Below are positions 1-4,415 of a stretch of 6,525 nt of DNA, in pieces (position 1 is the stretch's first letter; each line of letters starts with the position of its first letter). Origin of the DNA: CAIMZW01 sp037130455 (GTDB lineage Bacteria; Actinomycetota; Actinomycetes; Nanopelagicales; Nanopelagicaceae); assembly GCA_037130455.1 (NCBI GenBank), contig JBAXSZ010000064.1, positions 1-6,525 on the forward strand, in the 5' to 3' direction. The position numbers and the translations under genes are program-made. Under the pieces are notes generated by a model that had not been told where the DNA came from, searched no databases, and saw only the letters and a program-made list of their open reading frames with translations.

Positions 1-49
1 TTCCGGTCTCCAAAACCGGCGGTTGGGGGTTCAAGTCCCTCCTGCCCTG
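1..49 (+). tRNA. tRNA-Trp (anticodon CCA), 5' part cut off by window edge
   Basis: This is the 3' part of a tryptophan tRNA. The anticodon stem CCGGT (3-7) pairs with ACCGG (15-19) around a seven-base loop, CTCCAAA, that carries anticodon CCA at 10-12. A five-base variable loop (20-24) follows. The T arm is GGGGG (25-29), loop TTCAAGT (30-36) and CCCTC (37-41). The 3' acceptor strand CTGCCCT occupies 42-48 and the discriminator G is at 49. The next bases are CAA, so the CCA tail is not encoded and must be added enzymatically. The D arm and 5' acceptor strand lie outside the window. A tRNA-Trp gene just upstream of secE-nusG is a common bacterial arrangement. Confidence 0.95.
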
Positions 50-59
50 CAAGTTAGGG

Positions 60-77
60 GTGCCTAGAAATAGGCAC
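60..77 (+). other. Hairpin with GAAA tetraloop downstream of tRNA-Trp
   Basis: GTGCCTA (60-66) and TAGGCAC (71-77) form a perfect 7-bp stem closed by a GAAA (GNRA-type) tetraloop. It lies 10 nt after the tRNA discriminator base. No T run follows (the next bases are AACTAAAA), so it is not a classical intrinsic terminator. It could be a U-poor terminator, a 3' processing or stability element for the tRNA transcript, or part of a shared tRNA-secE transcript. The structure is visible in the sequence; the role is inferred. Confidence 0.5.
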
Positions 78-121
78 AACTAAAACGATCGATAGCAGTT
101 CTGATGGATCGGGTACTAAAG

Positions 122-143
122 GATTGAACGACCACGTTCGATC
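122..143 (+). other. Hairpin in the secE upstream region
   Basis: GATTGAACG (122-130) and CGTTCGATC (135-143) can pair over 9 bp (one T-G wobble, 125-140) around the loop ACCA. The left arm contains the TTGAAC that is the best -35 candidate for secE, so the same bases could be read as an operator-like inverted repeat in DNA or as a hairpin in a transcript reading through from the tRNA. No T tract follows. Confidence 0.4.
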
Positions 144-153
144 TAGCAATAAT
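124..153 (+). promoter_or_regulatory. Candidate secE-nusG promoter
   Basis: TTGAAC (124-129, four of six against TTGACA) is separated by 18 bp from AATAAT (148-153, five of six against TATAAT). This would place the transcript start near 160, about 19 nt before the secE ATG at 179. It is the best housekeeping-sigma match in the spacer, but judged by eye. Transcription could instead come from the tRNA promoter outside the window. Confidence 0.4.
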
Positions 154-178
154 GAAATGTGAATGAAAGGAAGTGCGT

Positions 179-403
179 ATGAGTGATGAGAAACGCTCAG
201 AAGAAGCCGCTCTAGGACTCTTTGGACGCATCAGCCTGTTCTATCGCCAGGTTGTTTATGAATTACGTAAAGTGGTTTGGCCTACTCGCCAACAACTTTC
301 GACCTACACCGCGGTGGTATTAGTTTTCGTTGGATTCATTATTGCGGTTGTCTCATTGCTTGACGTAGTGCTGACAAAGATCGTTTTCTTGGTATTTGGT
401 TAA
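179..403 (+). CDS. secE: SecE, preprotein translocase subunit
   Basis: SecE is the small essential membrane subunit that clamps SecY in the SecYEG translocon. The 74-residue product has the short single-span form typical of most bacteria outside the enterics. A charged N-terminus (about 1-18) leads to an amphipathic segment and the family signature ELRKVVWPTRQQL (28-40). One transmembrane helix follows (about 43-72, rich in Val, Leu, Ile and Phe). The ATG at 179 is preferred because AAAGGA (166-171) lies 7 nt upstream. A GTG two codons earlier at 173 overlaps that purine stretch and would be too close to it. The gene ends 9 nt before nusG, and the AAGG that probably serves nusG overlaps the secE stop codon, which suggests co-transcription and translational coupling. 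Confidence 0.95.
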   Translation: MSDEKRSEEAALGLFGRISLFYRQVVYELRKVVWPTRQQLSTYTAVVLVFVGFIIAVVSLLDVVLTKIVFLVFG

Positions 404-412
404 GGCGGAGAA

Positions 413-1186
413 ATGTCATTGGAAGAAACTTCACAACAAGATTTGGGTAATGCTGCACCAGTTGATGCTTTTGAAGCCGCACTGGCCGCAACCGCTGCTC
501 CTGTCGAAGTTGTTGACGAACTAGTAGAAGTTGAAGCGACCGAACCGGTTGTTGAAGAATCTGCCGAATTTGCTGCTTGGGTAGAAGAAGCGGCAGAAGA
601 AGTAGTTGAAGATGATGAGAATGCCGAATTTCGGCGCGCGCTTCACACTGCTGCGGGCGATTGGTATGTCGTTCACTCTTATGCAGGATATGAGAAGAAG
701 GTTAAGGGCAACCTAGCCAACCGTATTCACACTTTAAATATGGAAGATTTCATTTTCCAGGTAGAAGTACCTGAAGAAGAAGTAACCGAAATTAAGAACG
801 GTGTTCGTAAGCAAGTAAAGCGAAATGTTTTCCCAGGTTATGTTTTGGTTCGTATGGATCTGACCGATGAGTCATGGTCATGCGTTCGAAACACCCCAGG
901 AGTAACTGGTTTCGTGGGAAATGCTCATCACCCTTCACCCTTGCTATTAACTGAAGTTGAAAATATTTTGGCGCCACGTCCGGTCAAGAAATCGGATAAG
1001 CCAGAAATTCGGGTTGTTGACTTTGAAATCGGTGAGTCTGTAACTGTTATGGATGGCCCATTTGCCACCTTGCCAGCGACTATCAACGAAATCATGCCAG
1101 AGCAGGCCAAGCTCAAGGTTTTGGTCTCCATCTTTGGTCGCGAAACTCCGGTAGAACTTTCATTCCATCAAGTACAGAAGCTATAA
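413..1186 (+). CDS. nusG: Transcription termination/antitermination factor NusG
   Basis: NusG binds elongating RNA polymerase and links it to Rho or, through ribosomal protein S10, to the leading ribosome. The protein has 257 residues against about 180 in E. coli. The difference is an N-terminal extension (about 1-80) dominated by Ala, Val and Glu, ending in an acidic run near 59-72. The NGN domain starts at DWYVVHSYAGYEKKV (83-97) and runs to about 185, including the conserved NVFPGYVLVRM (138-148) and VRNTPGVTGFVG (158-169). The C-terminal KOW domain covers about 203-257, with the typical VMDGPFATLPATI and VSIFGRETPVELSF. Acidic extensions are usual in actinobacterial NusG. The ribosome-binding site AAGGCGGAG (402-410) starts inside the secE stop codon. 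rplK follows after 16 nt, so the genes probably form one operon. Confidence 0.96.
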   Translation: MSLEETSQQDLGNAAPVDAFEAALAATAAPVEVVDELVEVEATEPVVEESAEFAAWVEEAAEEVVEDDENAEFRRALHTAAGDWYVVHSYAGYEKKVKGNLANRIHTLNMEDFIFQVEVPEEEVTEIKNGVRKQVKRNVFPGYVLVRMDLTDESWSCVRNTPGVTGFVGNAHHPSPLLLTEVENILAPRPVKKSDKPEIRVVDFEIGESVTVMDGPFATLPATINEIMPEQAKLKVLVSIFGRETPVELSFHQVQKL

Positions 1187-1202
1187 AGAAAAGAGAAACA
1201 TC

Positions 1203-1634
1203 ATGGCACCAAAGAAGAAGATCACTGCAATGATTAAGTTGCAGATCCAGGCAGGCGCTGCAACACCAGCACCTCCAGTTGGACCTGCTCTCGGTCAACA
1301 TGGTGTCAACATCATGGACTTCGTCAAGGCATACAACGCTGCGACCGAAGCTCAGAAGGGCCAAATCATTCCGGTAGAAATCACCGTGTATGAAGATCGT
1401 TCCTTCACATTTGTCACCAAGACTCCACCAGCATCACGTTTAATCTTGAAGGCTGCTGGAATCGAAAAAGGTTCTGCTGTTCCTCACAAGACCAAAGTTG
1501 CCGCAATCTCCCAAGCTCAGGTTGAAGAGATCGCAAAGCTCAAGATGGAAGATCTCAATGCCAACGATCTTGCAGCTGCAAGTTTGATCATCGCAGGTAC
1601 TGCGCGCTCAATGGGCGTTACTGTTACCGCGTAA
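1203..1634 (+). CDS. rplK: 50S ribosomal protein L11
   Basis: L11 binds the GTPase-associated centre of 23S rRNA at the stalk base, where elongation factors and RelA act. The product is 143 residues, the normal length. The N-terminal domain carries the proline-rich loop APPVGPALGQHGVNIMDF (23-40), the region that contributes to thiostrepton binding in other bacteria. The rRNA-binding C-terminal domain (about 72-143) includes KTPPASRLILKAAG and ends with IIAGTARSMGVTV. The start is fixed by the canonical MAPKKKI N-terminus. The ribosome-binding site is weak: the upstream stretch is purine-rich (AAGAAAAGAGAAAC) without a clear GGAGG, so translation may depend partly on nusG 16 nt upstream. It pairs with rplA as in most bacteria, but a 121-nt spacer separates them here. 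Confidence 0.97.
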   Translation: MAPKKKITAMIKLQIQAGAATPAPPVGPALGQHGVNIMDFVKAYNAATEAQKGQIIPVEITVYEDRSFTFVTKTPPASRLILKAAGIEKGSAVPHKTKVAAISQAQVEEIAKLKMEDLNANDLAAASLIIAGTARSMGVTVTA

Positions 1635-1682
1635 TTTGTAGAACTAAAAATCTAATAAAAGTAAAAACTTAATAAAAAGTAA

Positions 1683-1712
1683 GTGGGAGAACCGCGCTGG
1701 TTCGTTAACCAC
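1683..1712 (+). promoter_or_regulatory. Probable L1-binding leader (autoregulatory site) before rplA
   Basis: GTGG (1683-1686) pairs with CCAC (1709-1712), and inside it AACC (1690-1693) pairs with GGTT (1699-1702) around GCGCT. The asymmetric internal loop between the two stems has GAG on the left and CGTTAA on the right. This two-stem shape, with GTGGGAG on one strand and GTTAACCAC on the other, resembles the L1 site on 23S rRNA that L1-regulated mRNAs imitate. Its position 44 nt before the rplA start fits feedback repression of translation by L1. The pairing is seen directly; the assignment rests on similarity to the known L1 site and on location. Confidence 0.6.
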
Positions 1713-1726
1713 ACTCCAATAAATAG

Positions 1727-1740
1727 TTCCAGAAGTGGAA
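1727..1740 (+). other. Small hairpin just before the rplA ribosome-binding site
   Basis: TTCCA (1727-1731) and TGGAA (1736-1740) form a perfect 5-bp stem around GAAG. It ends 5 nt before the rplA Shine-Dalgarno AAGGA (1746-1750). It may help set ribosome access together with the L1-like site upstream, but it is short and could be incidental. Confidence 0.3.
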
Positions 1741-1755
1741 TAAGTAAGGATAGAG

Positions 1756-2469
1756 ATGAAGCGCAGTAAGAAATATGTAGAAGCAGCCGCCAAGGTTGAT
1801 GCAAAAACTTTGTATTCACCTTCCGCTGCCGTGAAGTTGGCTAAAGAAACCTCCACGACCAAATATGACGCGACTGTTGAAGTTGCCCTCGGTCTGGGTG
1901 TGGATCCTCGTAAAGCAGATCAAGCAATTCGTTCCACCGTTAACTTGCCCCACGGAACCGGTAAGACCGCCCGTGTTTTGGTTTTCGCTGGTGGCGAGCG
2001 CGCTGAAGAAGCCCGCGCCGCAGGTGCTGACATCGTCGGTGCTGATGAATTGATCGATGAAGTTTCCAAGGGACGTCTGGATTACGACGCGGTAGTCGCC
2101 ACCCCAGAAATGATGGGTAAGGTCGGTCGACTCGGAAAGGTTCTTGGACCTCGTGGTTTGATGCCTAACCCAAAGACCGGAACCGTGACCACTGATGTTG
2201 CTAAGGCTGTTACTGATATCAAGGGCGGAAAGATCGAATTCCGTGTTGATAAGAATTCCAACCTTCACTTCATTATCGGCAAGGTTTCCTTCACCGTCCA
2301 GCAACTGGCTGAAAATTATGCCGCCGCAATGGAAGAAGTTCTCCGTTCCAAGCCATCCTCATCGAAGGGCCGTTTTATTCGTAAAGCCACCATTTCCACC
2401 ACAATGGGACCTGGCATAAGTGTTGATCCAACTGTCGTTCGCGATGGTGGAGATAACGTCAACAACTAG
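1756..2469 (+). CDS. rplA: 50S ribosomal protein L1
   Basis: L1 forms the mobile L1 stalk of the 50S subunit, helps move deacylated tRNA out of the E site, and in many bacteria represses its own mRNA. The product is 237 residues, close to the usual 230-240. The N-terminus MKRSKKYVEAAAKVD is typical. Domain I (about 1-67 and 160-237) flanks domain II (about 68-159). The family signature GKVGRLGKVLGPRGLMPNPK spans 121-140 and is followed by TGTVT. A VDKNSNLHFIIGKVSF-type strand near 174-189 and the terminal TTMGPGISVD complete the fold. The ATG at 1756 has AAGGA 5 nt upstream. The gene closes the rplKA pair, and the spacer on each side of it holds RNA structures. Confidence 0.97.
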   Translation: MKRSKKYVEAAAKVDAKTLYSPSAAVKLAKETSTTKYDATVEVALGLGVDPRKADQAIRSTVNLPHGTGKTARVLVFAGGERAEEARAAGADIVGADELIDEVSKGRLDYDAVVATPEMMGKVGRLGKVLGPRGLMPNPKTGTVTTDVAKAVTDIKGGKIEFRVDKNSNLHFIIGKVSFTVQQLAENYAAAMEEVLRSKPSSSKGRFIRKATISTTMGPGISVDPTVVRDGGDNVNN

Positions 2470-2498
2470 TTTCACGCTTTACCCGTAATACCGGAATT

Positions 2499-2528
2499 TT
2501 GACCAGCTTGGGCCTCATGGCTTAGGCT
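2499..2528 (+). promoter_or_regulatory. Candidate rplJL promoter
   Basis: TTGACC (2499-2504, five of six against TTGACA) stands 18 bp from TAGGCT (2523-2528), which fits the relaxed actinobacterial -10 pattern TANNNT. The predicted start, near 2535, falls at the first pairing element of the L10-type leader (CACC, 2537-2540), which gives independent support. The sequence lies almost wholly within the hairpin at 2501-2532, so the match could also be a by-product of that hairpin. Confidence 0.4.
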
Positions 2529-2532
2529 GGTC
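2501..2532 (+). terminator. Strong U-poor hairpin after rplA, possible rplKA terminator
   Basis: GACCAGCTTGGGCC (2501-2514) and GGCTTAGGCTGGTC (2519-2532) pair over 14 bp without a bulge around the loop TCAT. Three of the pairs (2508-2525, 2510-2523, 2511-2522) are G-U wobbles, so the symmetry is better as RNA than as DNA, which favours a transcript hairpin over a protein operator. It begins 31 nt after the rplA stop codon. There is no T tract after it (ATCTCACC), but U-poor terminators have been proposed in actinobacteria. Alternatively it is a processing or stability element between rplA and rplJ. Confidence 0.5.
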
Positions 2533-2536
2533 ATCT

Positions 2537-2649
2537 CACCAAAGACTGCAGGTTTCGGGTCACACCGAAATAATTGCCAAAAAGTTCGTAAAAAGACTTT
2601 TTAGGCAGCCCGCATAGGTGCAACCGAGATCCTCGTGTGCATTTATGCG
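2537..2649 (+). promoter_or_regulatory. L10-type leader with antiterminator, upstream of rplJ
   Basis: The fold resembles known L10 leaders. CACC (2537-2540) can pair with GGTG (2617-2620) and CTGC (2546-2549) with GCAG (2605-2608). These enclose two hairpins: TTTCGG/CCGAAA (2553-2558/2565-2570) and AAAAAGT/ACTTTTT (2579-2585/2596-2602). AAAGACTGCAGGT and GGCAGCCCGCATAGGTG look like the conserved core. In a competing fold, CGCATAGGTGCA (2611-2622) pairs without interruption with 2638-2649 (12 bp, two G-U), and CGAG (2625-2628) pairs with CTCG (2632-2635) inside it. That second fold uses the bases of the terminator at 2631-2663, so it would act as an antiterminator. L10 binding upstream would hold GGTG and favour termination, as known for Bacillus subtilis rplJL. 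Pairings are seen; the mechanism is inferred. Confidence 0.7.
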
Positions 2650-2663
2650 CCCGAGGTTTTTTT
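2631..2663 (+). terminator. Attenuator: intrinsic terminator in the rplJ leader
   Basis: CCTCG (2631-2635) pairs with CGAGG (2652-2656). After one T-C mismatch (2636/2651), GTGCAT (2637-2642) pairs with ATGCGC (2645-2650). Seven T residues follow directly (2657-2663). It lies 36 nt before the rplJ start and downstream of rplA, so it can only control rplJL expression. This placement is diagnostic of attenuation rather than end-of-operon termination. Confidence 0.8.
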
Positions 2664-2699
2664 ATTTGGTGCGCAGGTTCAATTAACGAAAGGAAATCC

Positions 2700-3350
2700 A
2701 TGGCACGTCCAGATAAGGCAGCAGCAGTTGCGCAGTTGACGGAAGATTTTAAAACCGCCACCGCAACCGTTCTGACTGAGTATCGCGGACTTTCTGTGAC
2801 TTCAATGAAGGCGCTTCGCCGCTCGCTTGGTAGCGATACCAAATATGCAGTTGTGAAGAACACCTTGACCAAGATTGCCGCAAAGAATGCTGGAGTTGAG
2901 ATTTCAGATGATCTTCTCACCGGACCTTCGGCGCTGGCATTTATCAAAGGTGACCCTATTGATGCCGCCAAGAGTCTAAAAAACTTCCAAAAAGAGAATC
3001 CTTTCCTTGTTATCAAGGGCGGAATCTTCGAAGGAAAGCCAGTAACAACCGCTGAAATCATGCAGTTGGCAGATCTTGAGTCCCGTGAGGTTCTCTTGTC
3101 CAAGCTCGCTGGAGCTATGAAGGGCACCATGGCCAAGGCCGCGCGTACCTTCGATGCTCTTCGCATCAAGCTCGAAGCCGGAGCGCCAGTCGCTGTGGTT
3201 GAGGCTGTTGAAGCCGCACCTGTTGTGGCAGAAGCCGAAGCTGTTGAAGTTGACGCTGTTGTTGTAGAGGCAGAGGCTGTTGTAGCCGAAGCTGTTGTTG
3301 TAGAGGCAGAGGCTGTTGTAGCCGACGCTCCAGCCGAATCCGCCGAATAA
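2700..3350 (+). CDS. rplJ: 50S ribosomal protein L10 with repeat-bearing acidic C-terminal tail
   Basis: L10 anchors the L7/L12 dimers to the ribosome and, with them, regulates its own operon. The product is 216 residues, against about 165-175 in many bacteria. Residues 1-160 are normal: MARPDKAAAVAQL at the start, VLTEYRGLSV (24-33), KYAVVKNTLTKIA (48-60), and the helix around 128-159 (SREVLLSKLAGAMKGTMAKAARTFDALR), which leads into the L12-binding region. From about 161 a tail of Ala, Val and Glu follows, with a 12-residue unit (AVVVEAEAVVAE/D) present twice at 186-209. The ATG at 2700 is preferred because AAAGGAAA lies just upstream and the N-terminus is canonical. An in-frame GTG at 2637 lies inside the attenuator stem and is rejected. 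rplL follows after 31 nt. Confidence 0.96.
   Translation: MARPDKAAAVAQLTEDFKTATATVLTEYRGLSVTSMKALRRSLGSDTKYAVVKNTLTKIAAKNAGVEISDDLLTGPSALAFIKGDPIDAAKSLKNFQKENPFLVIKGGIFEGKPVTTAEIMQLADLESREVLLSKLAGAMKGTMAKAARTFDALRIKLEAGAPVAVVEAVEAAPVVAEAEAVEVDAVVVEAEAVVAEAVVVEAEAVVADAPAESAE
3255..3326 (+). repeat. Tandem 36-bp duplication in the 3' end of rplJ
   Basis: Two adjacent 36-bp copies (3255-3290 and 3291-3326) begin GCTGTTGTTGTAGAGG and differ only in the final base (A against C). Each encodes AVVVEAEAVVA followed by Glu or Asp. Because the length is a multiple of three, the reading frame is kept. Sequence upstream (about 3200-3254) holds degenerate pieces of the same Ala-Val-Glu pattern. The near identity suggests recent slippage or unequal recombination. 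Confidence 0.9.
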
Positions 3351-3381
3351 GCATTTAGAAAAAAAGAAAAGGAATAAGAAA

Positions 3382-3759
3382 ATGGCAAAACTATCAAGTG
3401 AAGACCTGTTAGCTCAGTTCAAAGAAATGACCCTTGTTGAACTCTCAGATTTCGTCAAGGCCTTTGAAACCGAATTCGATGTTACCGCTGCCGCTCCTGT
3501 AGCTGCTGCCGGTGGCGCTGCCGTTGCTGAAGCCGCTGCTGAGCAAGATGAGTTCACGCTCACCTTGGAAAGCGCCGGATCTCAGAAGATTGCGGTTATC
3601 AAGGAAGTTCGTGGAATCAACTCCAGCCTTGGCCTGAAAGAAGCCAAGGATCTTGTCGATGCCACCCCAACTGTCTTGATCGAAAAGGGCACCAAAGAAG
3701 CAGTAGAAAAGGCGAAGGCAGCTCTAGAAGCCGCTGGCGCAACCGTTTCCGTCAAGTAA
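3382..3759 (+). CDS. rplL: 50S ribosomal protein L7/L12
   Basis: L7/L12 is the multicopy stalk protein that recruits and activates translational GTPases. The product is 125 residues, the usual size. The N-terminal dimerisation and L10-binding domain covers about 1-34 (SSEDLLAQFKEMTLVELSDFVKAFE). An Ala/Gly/Pro-rich flexible hinge follows at about 35-54, then the globular C-terminal domain at 56-125. That domain contains KIAVIKEVRGINSSLGLKEA (69-88), the conserved factor-binding surface, and ends in GATVSVK. AAAAGGA lies 8 nt before the ATG. The gene follows rplJ after 31 nt and is followed by a strong terminator, so rplJL probably forms its own transcription unit, separate from rpoB. Confidence 0.97.
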   Translation: MAKLSSEDLLAQFKEMTLVELSDFVKAFETEFDVTAAAPVAAAGGAAVAEAAAEQDEFTLTLESAGSQKIAVIKEVRGINSSLGLKEAKDLVDATPTVLIEKGTKEAVEKAKAALEAAGATVSVK

Positions 3760-3770
3760 TTCATCGAAAG

Positions 3771-3784
3771 TCCGAATTTTCGGA
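3771..3784 (+). other. Short hairpin after rplL
   Basis: TCCGAA (3771-3776) and TTCGGA (3779-3784) form an inverted repeat followed by TATTTT. The central TT is too small for a real loop, so the innermost pair would open. It may be a weak first terminator or 3' stabiliser ahead of the main terminator. Confidence 0.35.
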
Positions 3785-3794
3785 TATTTTGTGG

Positions 3795-3821
3795 AAAAGG
3801 GCCCTTCGGGGCCCTTTTTTT
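3795..3821 (+). terminator. Intrinsic terminator of the rplJL unit
   Basis: AAAAGGGCCC (3795-3804) pairs with GGGCCCTTTT (3809-3818) around a TTCG loop closed by C-G, the exceptionally stable UUCG tetraloop. The T run is 3815-3821. Read on the minus strand, the stem is followed by TTTT, so it may also stop transcription arriving from the convergent YCII gene that ends at 3845. Confidence 0.92.
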
Positions 3822-3844
3822 GTAAATCTCTGCCCGAACTTCGC

Positions 3845-4183
3845 TTAAATTTCGGAAATTGACTGGGGAGGTCTTCCTGGACCGCTGACTATTTCCCCTT
3901 TGGGTAGATACCAGGGAATGGCATCAATTGTGAATTCTCCTGCCGCCACGGCTGGGTCGGCGAGCATTAACTCACGAGATTCATCGACATCACTTCGAAA
4001 TAGGCAGACTCCACGAATATTCAGATCGCCAGTTGGGCCGGCTGCTATGAGATGCCCACTGTGATGCAACTTCGCCAAGTTAGCCATGTGAGCGTTTTGA
4101 ATCTGGTTCTCTTCGAAATCACTCCGCTGTGGAGCCAGCGGGTTAGTAATCAGAAAAACTAGAGTGAAGCGGTCGAATTCCAT
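3845..4183 (-). CDS. YCII-related domain protein
   Basis: This 112-residue protein belongs to the YciI/YCII family, small ferredoxin-like dimeric proteins with a conserved His-Asp pair and mostly unknown reactions. Family features seen are an initial beta strand RFTLVFLITNP (5-15), a helix with AHMANLAKLHHSGHLIAAGP (31-50), and ESRELMLADPAVAAG (68-82). His32 and Asp76 sit where the conserved pair is expected. The last 20 residues (PKGEIVSGPGRPPQSISEI) extend past the core and look flexible. The start at 4183 gives the canonical N-terminus; AGAGG abuts the ATG, so the ribosome-binding site is poorly spaced. The gene is convergent with rplL and divergent from rpoB. It breaks the frequent rplL-rpoB adjacency and has no visible functional link to its neighbours. 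Confidence 0.87.
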   Translation of the reverse strand: MEFDRFTLVFLITNPLAPQRSDFEENQIQNAHMANLAKLHHSGHLIAAGPTGDLNIRGVCLFRSDVDESRELMLADPAVAAGEFTIDAIPWYLPKGEIVSGPGRPPQSISEI

Positions 4184-4415
4184 CCTCTAAAAGTATGGCT
4201 CCGCAATCCCCTTGTGGAAGTAGCCAAGAAAAGAAAAATTTTGGGGAAATCACCAACAAAGCGGAGTAAATTGGGGTATAAGCCAGATTAGACATCTGAC
4301 CCCCTTTTTAGATACCCTGACCCTTCGCAAATTTATTATTCCTTCAGGTTTGGCATATAGCGGCCGAGACCTGTCGGTAGCCGTGCGTGATTACCTGCTC
4401 TTAACTGGAGGAACA
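4184..4415. promoter_or_regulatory. Divergent spacer carrying the rpoB promoter region
   Basis: With a minus-strand gene and a terminator behind it, rpoB needs a promoter here. The best -10 match is TATTAT (4334-4339, five of six), without a good -35 at normal spacing. TATAAG (4277-4282) is a second, also lacking a clear -35. TAGACATCTGACCCC (4289-4303) recurs imperfectly as TAGATACCCTGACCC (4309-4323), a 20-bp-spaced direct repeat. A weak stem, CGGCCGA with TCG/GCCG (4361-4383, three-base bulge), precedes the rpoB ribosome-binding site. For the YCII gene, CATACT on the minus strand about 10 nt before its start is a poor -10. No small gene is evident. Confidence 0.45.

Noticed and set aside
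173..178. GTG at 173 as the secE start
   Set aside because: It overlaps the purine-rich ribosome-binding stretch; the ATG at 179 has correct spacing.
1816..2304. 162-codon open frame on the minus strand opposite rplA
   Set aside because: It lies entirely within the well-supported L1 gene and has no family resemblance.
2637..2699. GTG at 2637 as an upstream start for rplJ, adding 21 residues
   Set aside because: The codon sits inside the terminator stem of the attenuator and has no ribosome-binding site. The ATG at 2700 gives the canonical L10 N-terminus with a good Shine-Dalgarno sequence.
3255..3326. Two 36-bp repeats considered as a CRISPR remnant
   Set aside because: The copies are directly adjacent with no spacer, are in frame within rplJ and encode a continuous Ala-Val-Glu tail.
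2531..3397. 288-codon open frame on the minus strand opposite rplJ, rich in Ser, Thr and Ala
   Set aside because: It is the antisense shadow of the Ala/Val/Glu-rich rplJ sequence. Its composition is low complexity, it has no recognisable domain, and it covers the structured rplJ leader.
4361..4383. Hairpin before the rpoB ribosome-binding site as a terminator or riboswitch
   Set aside because: It has only 4 plus 3 bp with a three-base bulge, no T tract and no recognisable aptamer pattern; too weak to call as a separate element.
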